Assembly (NCBI GenBank): GCA_913049755.1
Contig: CAJWXO010000033.1
Coordinates: 1 to 10,596, forward strand
DNA length: 10,596 nt
Reading direction: 5' to 3'
DNA from: an uncultured Cryomorphaceae bacterium
GTDB lineage: Bacteria; Bacteroidota; Bacteroidia; Flavobacteriales; Schleiferiaceae
A program made the translations under genes and the position numbers. The notes below the pieces were generated by a model. The model saw only the letters and a list, made by a program, of their open reading frames with translations. It was not told where the DNA came from and made no database searches. Of the stretch, positions 1 through 5,967 are shown one piece after another; positions within the stretch are counted from its first letter, which is position 1, and every line of letters begins with the position of its first letter.

Positions 1-1135
1 TAATAAAATAAAAGCTAAAGCATTAAGTGCAGCTCGGGGAACTGTTCAATCAGATATCCTGAAGGAAGATCAGGCTCAGAATACTTGTATATTTTCAACG
101 GAATTTGCTCTAAGATTGATGGGTGACGTCCAGGAATACTTTATACAAAAGAAAGTTCGAAACTTTTACTCCGTTTCAATATCCGGATATCATATTGCAG
201 AAGCTGGCGCTAACCCAATAACTCAACTTGCATTTACTCTTTCAAATGGTTTTACCTATGTTGAGTATTATTTGAGTCGGGGAATGGATATCAATCTTTT
301 CGGTCCAAATCTAAGTTTTTTCTTTTCTAACGGAATTGACCCGGAATACGCTGTAATTGGAAGAGTCGCCCGCCGAATTTGGGCAAAGGCACTCAAAATA
401 AAGTATGGTGCGAATGATCGATCTCAAATGTTAAAGTACCATATTCAGACTTCTGGACGATCGTTGCATGCTCAAGAAATAAGCTTCAATGATATAAGAA
501 CAACACTTCAGGCGCTCTATGCCATTTATGACAATTGTAATTCTTTACACACAAATGCATATGATGAAGCCATAACGACTCCCACAGAGGAAAGTGTTAG
601 AAGGGCAATGGCGATTCAATTAATAATAAATAATGAATTGGGTCTAGCAAAAAATGAAAACCCACTGCAAGGGTCATTTATCATTGAAGAACTTACTGAA
701 TTAGTCGAGGAGGCTGTAATGATTGAATTTGATCGTATCACAGATCGTGGGGGAGTCCTGGGCGCTATGGAAACAATGTATCAACGAGGAAAAATTCAAG
801 AAGAGTCCATGCATTATGAAATGCTCAAGCACACTGGTGAATATCCAATAATTGGAGTAAATACATTCTTAAGTAAAGAAGGCTCACCTACCTTAATCCC
901 AGGTGAGGTTATTCGGGCAACGGAAGATGAAAAGGAAAATCAAATCTTAACTGTCAGTGTTGTTCACAAGGCAGGAGATGGTAAGTCAATTAAGACTCTT
1001 GACGCAATACAGAGAGCTGCTTTAGAGAACAAAAATATGTTTGATTCAATTATGGAAGCTTCGAAAGTTTGTTCTTTAGGTCAAATGACTAAGGCTATGT
1101 TTGCAGTGGGTGGTCAGTATCGTAGAAATATGTAA
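1..1135 (+). CDS. icmF: Fused isobutyryl-CoA mutase IcmF, C-terminal part (5' end outside window)
   Basis: This is the last 377 codons of an adenosylcobalamin-dependent acyl-CoA mutase, open from the window edge in frame 2. IcmF proteins fuse a B12-binding domain, a MeaI-type GTPase chaperone and the mutase barrel, and interconvert isobutyryl-CoA and n-butyryl-CoA; only part of the barrel and the C-terminal region are visible here. Diagnostic stretches are [12 protein letters not shown] (its His codon at 191-193 matches the active-site His of methylmalonyl-CoA mutase), [38 protein letters not shown] and [17 protein letters not shown], all of which fit IcmF better than MutB. The Gln codon at 77-79 (in QNTCIF) sits where methylmalonyl-CoA mutases carry the carboxylate-binding Arg in VRNTY, which points to a substrate without the extra carboxylate. 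The second known selectivity position lies upstream of the window. No terminator is evident after the stop. Family assignment is firm; exact substrate preference is inferred. Confidence 0.93.
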   Translation, partial: NKIKAKALSAARGTVQSDILKEDQAQNTCIFSTEFALRLMGDVQEYFIQKKVRNFYSVSISGYHIAEAGANPITQLAFTLSNGFTYVEYYLSRGMDINLFGPNLSFFFSNGIDPEYAVIGRVARRIWAKALKIKYGANDRSQMLKYHIQTSGRSLHAQEISFNDIRTTLQALYAIYDNCNSLHTNAYDEAITTPTEESVRRAMAIQLIINNELGLAKNENPLQGSFIIEELTELVEEAVMIEFDRITDRGGVLGAMETMYQRGKIQEESMHYEMLKHTGEYPIIGVNTFLSKEGSPTLIPGEVIRATEDEKENQILTVSVVHKAGDGKSIKTLDAIQRAALENKNMFDSIMEASKVCSLGQMTKAMFAVGGQYRRNM

Positions 1136-1241
1136 TCCTTATTGGTTCTTATCACCCTATTGCCAAATCAATAAAAACGATAAAATAAAAAGATTATATA
1201 CTTTTAAAGACTCATTAATTGGTCATTATTATCTTCACTAA

Positions 1242-2000
1242 ATGAAAATCATTTCTTGGAACGTAAACGGCATTCGTTCTGCCGGATCAAAAGGTCTTTT
1301 AGATCAATTAGCCAAATGGGATGCGGATATTATTTGTTTTCAAGAAACTAAGGCTACTGAAGATCAAGTTGCCGAGGTTTTATTTGGATCAGGTTATAAT
1401 GTTATTGCACATTCTGCAGAGAAGAAAGGATATAGTGGAACAGCTTTAATTTCAAAATTGGAACCTCTTTCTTATAAAATAGGAGTGGGGATAGCTGACC
1501 ATGATGGTGAGGGGAGACTCATTGTTGCGGAATTTCCTGAATATTATGTTGCAACAGCATATGTTCCAAACTCAAAGGGTGATCTTTCTCGAATTCCAAA
1601 TAGAAAAGCTTGGGATGCTTCTATTGCTGAGATATTGAAGGATTACGACCTTAAAAAACCAGTTATCTATTGTGGCGATTTAAATGTTGCCCATAAGCCT
1701 ATTGATTTGGCAAACCCTAAAAGTAATTATAACAGAACTCCTGGTTATACTCAAACGGAAATTGATGGCTTTGATAATTTTTTAAATAATGGCTTTGTTG
1801 ATTCATGGCGTAATCGTCATCCAGAAGAAGTAAAATATTCATGGTGGAGTATGCGATCTGGAGCACGCTCTAGAAACATTGGCTGGAGACTAGATTATCA
1901 TTTAGTTTCAGAGCGCTTAATGTCAAGAGTTGTTATGACTGATATTTTAAACGATGAGTACGGGAGTGATCACTGCCCAGTTTATTTGGAAATCAATTAG
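1242..2000 (+). CDS. xth: Exodeoxyribonuclease III (AP endonuclease)
   Basis: This 252-residue cytoplasmic enzyme belongs to the ExoIII/APE1 group of the endonuclease/exonuclease/phosphatase superfamily. It cleaves DNA 5' of abasic sites in base excision repair and has 3'-5' exonuclease and 3'-repair activity. The full catalytic set is visible: N7 in SWNVNGIR, the metal ligand E35 in FQETK, Y107 in TAYVPNS, D146 and N148 in CGDLNVAH, D218 in WRLDYH, and the terminal D243-H244 pair in GSDHCP. Length is normal for the family. The start at 1242 is chosen because MKIISWNVNG is the usual N-terminus; the upstream bases are A/T-rich with no Shine-Dalgarno sequence. It follows icmF by 106 bp, and that gap holds no convincing hairpin. 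A weak near-match to the Bacteroidota -7 element (TACTTTTA, 1199-1206) lies in it, so the gene may be transcribed separately or by readthrough. Its stop codon interlocks with that of the convergent ligase gene. Confidence 0.95.
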   Translation: MKIISWNVNGIRSAGSKGLLDQLAKWDADIICFQETKATEDQVAEVLFGSGYNVIAHSAEKKGYSGTALISKLEPLSYKIGVGIADHDGEGRLIVAEFPEYYVATAYVPNSKGDLSRIPNRKAWDASIAEILKDYDLKKPVIYCGDLNVAHKPIDLANPKSNYNRTPGYTQTEIDGFDNFLNNGFVDSWRNRHPEEVKYSWWSMRSGARSRNIGWRLDYHLVSERLMSRVVMTDILNDEYGSDHCPVYLEIN

Positions 2001-3916
2001 CTGTTTCTCTCTTTTTTCCTATTGGCTTTAAACGTTTGAAATTGGTTAAAGAGTTCTTGGTCGTTCAGGTTATCGCGATTTTCAATCGTCTTTTTCAATC
2101 CGTTATGTGAGGTATTTTTTGGACATCTCCTTAATGATCTAATAACGGTTTTTATATAATTTTCAGTTTGATATTGATCGGGATTCAAGAATGCCGAGAT
2201 AAGCACCCGCGCAGATTCTTCTGGCTTATTTATTTTAAGAAGATTATTTGCGTAAGCTATTTGTCCACCAGGATGTCTTGGAGATATTTTTATCAATGTC
2301 TGATATGTCTTTTCAGCTTTATTGAATTCTCCTCTATAGCTATACAGGTTGCCCAACTGGAAAAGGGTAACAACATGATTTGGATGAACTTCTAAAGCCT
2401 CCATGAAAAACTTTTCAGCTTTTATGAAGTTTCTGGGTCCAAACTTACCTGTATTTGATTTTTGAGCTTCGCCAAACATGCTTCCCATACCAGAAAAATA
2501 GATTAATGGGTTTCCATATCTATCAAGTTCGTTCCACGAATTGATCGCCTCATCTACACTTTTTCCAATATTTTGCGCATCACGATTAGAGTTTTTTTCT
2601 AAGACAATTTGATTTTGTCTATCGGCTTCAATGGCCTTGAAACTAGCATAGGACAGAGATAAAAGGAACACTATGATGATAGGGTAAATGTATTTTTTTG
2701 TTACAAAATTTATTGACTTTCTTTCTTCGTTTATTATGGAGCCAGCAACAAGCATAAATGGCCCATATATAGCCATTCGCTCAATGGGAAACTCAAAAAA
2801 AGAATATATTGTAACAATTACCAGCACAGCTCCTGAGGCATATTGATCAATTGATTTATTTTCTCTAATTCTTTTAAGCCAAGAGATCCAGAGAAAAATA
2901 AAGAAAAAGGCAAAAAGAGCAAATCCAATTATCCCATTTTCAGATAGAATCCATAAAAAATCATTATGCGGTCGTACTTCTGAAGTTATTCCTTCTGCAA
3001 CACTAGGATTAGTTCCTTCTAACCCGTATTTTGGAAAAGCTATCCGCCATTGACCAGAACCAATACCATTAACCGGAGATGACTGTAGCATATCCAAAGA
3101 ATGACCCCAGAAAATGCCCCGTATTTTCAAATTTGTGGGGTCCAATAAACGTTCTTGAATCTTGGGTTGGTTCAAAATGGCGACGGCTATAAATACAATG
3201 GTTGCAAATGCTATCCATACTTTTTTACTAGGCCTCCATCCAAAGAGGGTTGTGATTATTAAAGAAATCAAGCCGGCTAGAACAATGCTTCTTGTTTGAC
3301 ACAGTATTATCGAAATTATACCGAGAATTAATATTGATAAGTATAAACCTTTATTTTTTTGACTTTTATAAATCATTAACACTGTAATTGGAATTGTAAT
3401 AGCAATTGCCGATGCATTAAAATTTTTGTGCCCCATAAGTCCGGTAACTCCATAAGGTTCAGTAAGAGCATTATTTGTAGTTGAAAAGTCCACTAGGTAA
3501 TAGATGGAAATCATCGCACCGAATCCAACAATAGTATTAGCAATAAAAGGATGAACACTTCCTTTTTGCTCTTTAAAATTTGATCCTAAAAAAAGAAATG
3601 CAGCATATCCTAAATATCTAAAAGATGCTAGTTTCCATTCTGAAAGGGCGTTAATATCAGTTAAGAAATATCCAAGAAAAGACCACAAAGCAAGAGAGAT
3701 CCAAACTAGTAGAAGATTTGATATGACTATTTTATGCTTAAACTTGACAAATGAATAAACAGTTAAGGTTATCGCAAATAAGCTCCATCCAAGTTGAAGT
3801 GGCCAATGACTGGGATCTCCCAGTTCTGCGAATCTGTCAAAACTTGGTATGAGAGCCATAATACCCCCAACCATTAGGCCAGGCCAGTACTGCTCTTTTG
3901 TGATGAGTTCATTCAT
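1997..3916 (-). CDS. O-antigen ligase/polymerase-like membrane protein (Wzy_C/WaaL superfamily) with C-terminal TPR repeats
   Basis: This 639-residue protein has about a dozen predicted membrane segments between residues 10 and 427, followed by a soluble tail. It carries the WaaL-type motif H[NSQ]-x9-GxxG exactly: H317-N318, then nine residues, then G328 and G331 (RPHNDFLWILSENGIIGF), in the large loop before a membrane helix. Other family features are GLMGHKNFNA near 159-168, QTRS with R209, and GIGSGQWRIAFPKYG near 284-298. Proteins of this superfamily act at the periplasmic face of the inner membrane and either transfer undecaprenyl-linked glycans to an acceptor (ligase) or polymerise repeat units; sequence alone does not decide which, and protein O-glycosylation is also possible. 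Residues about 497-575 form TPR-like helical pairs (AEKFFMEALEVHPNHV, then LGNLYSYRGEFNKAEKTY), probably a periplasmic interaction module. The gene starts only 12 nt after the intrinsic terminator of the rpsF-rpsR-rplI operon and overlaps xth by 4 nt at its 3' end. Confidence 0.85.
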   Translation of the reverse strand: MNELITKEQYWPGLMVGGIMALIPSFDRFAELGDPSHWPLQLGWSLFAITLTVYSFVKFKHKIVISNLLLVWISLALWSFLGYFLTDINALSEWKLASFRYLGYAAFLFLGSNFKEQKGSVHPFIANTIVGFGAMISIYYLVDFSTTNNALTEPYGVTGLMGHKNFNASAIAITIPITVLMIYKSQKNKGLYLSILILGIISIILCQTRSIVLAGLISLIITTLFGWRPSKKVWIAFATIVFIAVAILNQPKIQERLLDPTNLKIRGIFWGHSLDMLQSSPVNGIGSGQWRIAFPKYGLEGTNPSVAEGITSEVRPHNDFLWILSENGIIGFALFAFFFIFLWISWLKRIRENKSIDQYASGAVLVIVTIYSFFEFPIERMAIYGPFMLVAGSIINEERKSINFVTKKYIYPIIIVFLLSLSYASFKAIEADRQNQIVLEKNSNRDAQNIGKSVDEAINSWNELDRYGNPLIYFSGMGSMFGEAQKSNTGKFGPRNFIKAEKFFMEALEVHPNHVVTLFQLGNLYSYRGEFNKAEKTYQTLIKISPRHPGGQIAYANNLLKINKPEESARVLISAFLNPDQYQTENYIKTVIRSLRRCPKNTSHNGLKKTIENRDNLNDQELFNQFQTFKANRKKERNS

Positions 3917-3927
3917 GTCCCTAAATT

Positions 3928-3959
3928 AAAAAACCCCGCTTAGTTAGCAGGGTTTTTTT
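3928..3959 (-). terminator. Intrinsic terminator of the rpsF-rpsR-rplI operon
   Basis: Read on the - strand, a 7-bp GC-rich stem, CCCTGCT (3952-3946) pairing with AGCGGGG (3940-3934), closes a 5-nt loop and is followed by six U residues (3933-3928); an A-run lies on the other side. One pair is a G-U wobble on this strand, but would be a C-A mismatch on the + strand, so the hairpin is better formed in the - direction. It begins about 20 nt after the rplI stop codon. The U-tract ends just 12 nt before the ATG of the downstream ligase gene. Confidence 0.88.
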
Positions 3960-3979
3960 ATCGTTCAGATGAGAGAATT

Positions 3980-4432
3980 TTATTTTGTTTTGCCAATTAC
4001 TTCGAAATTAAATTCTGTAATGACTTCGCGATGCAATCTAATTTTTGCCGAGTACTTACCGGCAGTTTTGATTGTTCCTCCCAAAATTTGAATGGATTTT
4101 TTCTCTATGGAGTGCCCCATTTCTCCTAACTTCTCTGAAATATCAGCATTGGTGACAGCACCAAACAGTTTTCCGGTTTTGCCAGATTTTGCAGAAATTT
4201 TAAGTTCAATTCGAGATAAGCCTTCAGCTGTGGAAGTTGCACCTTTTATTATCTTTTCTTCCTTGTGAGCCTTTTGCCTTAAGTCCTCGGCAAGCATTTT
4301 TTTTGCCGACGGAGTGGCAAAAACAGCTTTTCCTTGTGGAATAAGGAAATTTCGACCATACCCATTTTTTACGGTGACCAAATCGTCTTTATAACCTAGG
4401 TTATCAACGTCTGCTTTAAGAATTACATCCAT
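3980..4432 (-). CDS. rplI: 50S ribosomal protein L9 (bL9)
   Basis: The product is 150 residues long, the normal length for bL9, a two-domain protein bound to 23S rRNA near the base of the L1 stalk. The N-terminal domain shows the L9 signature at residues about 13-40 (GYKDDLVTVKNGYGRNFLIP, then QGKAVFAT). A Lys-rich connecting helix follows at about 42-70. The C-terminal domain starts near residue 72 and includes KLFGAVTNADI. It is the last gene of the rpsF-rpsR-rplI operon: 12 nt separate it from rpsR, and an intrinsic terminator follows the stop. There is no Shine-Dalgarno sequence ahead of the ATG, as usual in Bacteroidota. Confidence 0.97.
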   Translation of the reverse strand: MDVILKADVDNLGYKDDLVTVKNGYGRNFLIPQGKAVFATPSAKKMLAEDLRQKAHKEEKIIKGATSTAEGLSRIELKISAKSGKTGKLFGAVTNADISEKLGEMGHSIEKKSIQILGGTIKTAGKYSAKIRLHREVITEFNFEVIGKTK

Positions 4433-4444
4433 GTCGTAGAAATT

Positions 4445-4735
4445 TTATTTAAGATTATCTGCTACGTAAGGCATGAGACCTAGGTGACGTGCTCGTTTGA
4501 TCGCTACAGCAAGTTTTCGTTGATACTTTAGCGAAGTCCCAGTCAATCTGCGCGGTAATATTTTACCTTGCTCATTCACAAAACGCATTAAATAGGTGGG
4601 GTCCTTGTGATCAATATGTTTAATGCCATATTTTTTGAAACGGCAGTATTTTTTGTTGTTCGTTGCATCAATTGCGATTGGCTGTAAATAGCGAATCTCT
4701 GATTGATTGCCTGCTGTTGATTCCAAAGTGCTCAT
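4445..4735 (-). CDS. rpsR: 30S ribosomal protein S18 (bS18)
   Basis: This 96-residue protein shows the S18 core from [17 protein letters not shown] (about 30-46) through [18 protein letters not shown] (about 59-76) to [12 protein letters not shown] (about 79-90). It forms a heterodimer with S6 on the 30S platform. The N-terminal extension of about 25 residues contains no zinc-type Cys cluster, since there is a single Cys at position 31. Published structural work on a Flavobacterium ribosome found that S18, S6 and S21 together hold the 3' end of 16S rRNA and hide the anti-Shine-Dalgarno sequence, which agrees with the scarcity of Shine-Dalgarno sequences in this window. It lies 14 nt after rpsF and 12 nt before rplI in the same transcription unit. 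Confidence 0.97.
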   Translation of the reverse strand: MSTLESTAGNQSEIRYLQPIAIDATNNKKYCRFKKYGIKHIDHKDPTYLMRFVNEQGKILPRRLTGTSLKYQRKLAVAIKRARHLGLMPYVADNLK

Positions 4736-4749
4736 AAAATTTATAAGAA

Positions 4750-5085
4750 TTAAGAGTTTTTAACTTTGTCCCTTCTTTTGGCAGCGTATTCAGCTCCATT
4801 TTTATCCAAAACCACGGTGAGAAATCTTAAGACTTTCTCATCGCGTTTCATTTCAATTTCAAGATTTGAAATGATGCTGGTGGGTGCTTTGAATTCAAGG
4901 AGGTTATAAAACCCACTCTTTTTCTTGTCAATGAGGTATGCTAACTTCCGCAACCCCCATTTTTCAACGTTGATAATTTCTGCTCCGTTGGATTTCAAGA
5001 AGCCTGTAAACTTATCAACCGCTTCCCTTATCTGATCTTCAGACAAGACGGGATTTAAAATGAAAACGGTTTCGTACTGGTTCAT
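4750..5085 (-). CDS. rpsF: 30S ribosomal protein S6 (bS6)
   Basis: The product has 111 residues and the typical S6 start [12 protein letters not shown]. The signature loop [10 protein letters not shown] lies at residues 43-52, and the strand-helix-strand end includes [11 protein letters not shown] at about 83-93. S6 pairs with S18 on the platform of the small subunit. It is the first gene of the rpsF-rpsR-rplI operon, with no ssb gene inserted between rpsF and rpsR as in many Firmicutes. The ATG at 5083-5085 is supported by the family N-terminus. A perfect Bacteroidota -7 element ends about 20 nt upstream, so the predicted leader is only about 17 nt, too short for the S6:S18-binding leader RNA known from other bacteria. 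Confidence 0.97.
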   Translation of the reverse strand: MNQYETVFILNPVLSEDQIREAVDKFTGFLKSNGAEIINVEKWGLRKLAYLIDKKKSGFYNLLEFKAPTSIISNLEIEMKRDEKVLRFLTVVLDKNGAEYAAKRRDKVKNS

Positions 5086-5105
5086 TGGTAATGAAATTAG
5101 GGCCG

Positions 5106-5113
5106 CAAAGGTA
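5106..5113 (-). promoter_or_regulatory. Bacteroidota-type -7 promoter element for rpsF-rpsR-rplI
   Basis: On the - strand the bases read TACCTTTG, a perfect match to the -7 consensus TAnnTTTG used by the primary sigma factor of Bacteroidota. With the final G near -4, transcription would start around 5102, giving a leader of about 17 nt before the rpsF ATG. I see no clear TTG at the -33 position, where the region is very A/T-rich, so the call rests on the -7 box, its location and the strong expression expected of this operon. Confidence 0.7.
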
Positions 5114-5275
5114 GGAAAATTTTGTCCTATTTACTATCATAAATCGAATTTTACTTTGAAATACTTATTTCGTCGGTCTTTCTTAAAAAAAACTGCTATT
5201 GATTAAAGTTTATTTGACAATTTGCACGATTCTCATTTTCCGAGTAACTATTTATTTTAACACAAGCGGAATAAT

Positions 5276-5283
5276 TACATTTG
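5276..5283 (+). promoter_or_regulatory. Probable Bacteroidota-type -7 promoter element for the carotenoid gene
   Basis: TACATTTG matches TAnnTTTG perfectly in the divergent region between rpsF and the cruF-like gene. The predicted start is near 5287, about 30 nt ahead of the ATG at 5318. No good TTG box is found about 20-25 nt upstream, so this is supported only by the -7 element and its position. Confidence 0.5.
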
Positions 5284-5317
5284 CCATTGTCTTAATAAAG
5301 AGGTTAAATAAATTGTG

Positions 5318-5944
5318 ATGAAACAGAAAATAATTATTGGAGTCCTTTCAATATGGTACCTAGTTGGAATCATTGGGTTTCATTCGGATTTTTTTTATGT
5401 TTTTTCAGTTTTGACGCCATTAAATATGATGCTTTCTTTCTGGGCATTGTATGTGACGTCTAAGAAATCTGACAGGCTAAAACTTGTTTTGTTATTGATA
5501 TATTTTGTAGGTCTGTCCGTAGAAATAATTGGTATTAATACTGGGATTCCATTCGGGACATATGTTTATTTAGATGGCTTAGGTTCTAAAATTATGGGAA
5601 CACCATTGGTAATAGGGCTAAACTGGGTACTGTTATCATGGGCAGCAGTTCAAAGCGCATCTTATTTTTCAATTCAAAATAAATTATTTAAATGGGCCAT
5701 CGCAATACTGATAATGTTGATTATTGACATGGTTATGGAGCCAGTAGCTCCAGATCTTAGGATGTGGGTTTTCGAGGGTTCTGGCCCAGGATTTATGAAT
5801 TATTTGGGCTGGGCTCTGGTTTCGGCCCTTGTGCATGGATTCTTGGTAAGAGAAGTTGATGATCATAGAAATCATACTGCGTTAGCCATTATTGGTTTAC
5901 AAATTATTTTCTTTTCAAGTTTTCAATTTTGGCCTCTTAACTGA
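5318..5944 (+). CDS. CruF-like carotenoid biosynthesis membrane protein (Caroten_synth family)
   Basis: This 208-residue protein is almost entirely hydrophobic, with about seven predicted membrane helices. It resembles the CruF / bisanhydrobacterioruberin hydratase family, whose characterised members add water to the 1',2' double bond of linear or monocyclic carotenoids such as myxol-type pigments. Recognisable features are E69 in SVEIIGINTGIPFGTY, D86 in TYVYLDGLG, GTPLVIGLNW at about 94-103, the acidic pair D137 and E141 in DMVMEPVAPDLRMW, and NYLGWALVSALVHG at about 161-174. I chose the ATG at 5318 over a GTG one codon earlier; an AGAGG at 5299-5303 is too distant to be a convincing ribosome binding site. 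No other carotenoid gene is in the window: the neighbours are rpsF (divergent) and dnaX, 23 bp downstream. Family membership is good; the exact reaction is not settled by sequence. Confidence 0.8.
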   Translation: MKQKIIIGVLSIWYLVGIIGFHSDFFYVFSVLTPLNMMLSFWALYVTSKKSDRLKLVLLLIYFVGLSVEIIGINTGIPFGTYVYLDGLGSKIMGTPLVIGLNWVLLSWAAVQSASYFSIQNKLFKWAIAILIMLIIDMVMEPVAPDLRMWVFEGSGPGFMNYLGWALVSALVHGFLVREVDDHRNHTALAIIGLQIIFFSSFQFWPLN

Positions 5945-5955
5945 GCTCTCTGCCT

Positions 5956-5963
5956 TAGATTTG
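5956..5963 (+). promoter_or_regulatory. Candidate -7 promoter element directly in front of dnaX
   Basis: TAGATTTG, a perfect TAnnTTTG, ends 4 nt before the dnaX ATG at 5968, and a TTG lies at 5929-5931 with a 24-nt spacer, slightly longer than usual. If used, transcription would start at about 5967 and the mRNA would be leaderless or nearly so. Otherwise dnaX is read from the upstream carotenoid gene promoter. In A/T-rich DNA a chance match is possible. Confidence 0.4.
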
Positions 5964-5967
5964 ATTC

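Noticed and set aside
1199..1206. TACTTTTA ahead of xth as a -7 element
   Set aside because: It lacks the final G of TAnnTTTG and has no TTG at a suitable distance; such 7-of-8 matches are common in A/T-rich DNA.
2168..2395. Open frame of 75 codons on the + strand inside the ligase gene
   Set aside because: It lies opposite the TPR part of the well-supported ligase gene, its product resembles nothing, and it has no promoter or ribosome binding site.
4297..4304. Run of eight T (A8 on the coding strand) in rplI as a second slippage site
   Set aside because: It lies in a conserved part of L9 where a truncated product would have no known role, and it is shorter than the dnaX run.
5214..5291. 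TTGACA at 5214-5219 and a GACAAT / ATTGTC inverted pair about 64 nt apart in the divergent region
   Set aside because: No -10 box lies at the right distance from TTGACA, E. coli-type boxes are not used by the main sigma factor of this phylum, and a 6-bp inverted pair this far apart is expected by chance.
5315..5317. GTG as start of the carotenoid gene
   Set aside because: An ATG follows at once at 5318-5320 and is the more likely start; the difference is a single residue.
5684..5875. Open frame of 63 codons on the - strand inside the carotenoid gene
   Set aside because: It is fully antisense to a recognisable membrane protein and has no coding character of its own.
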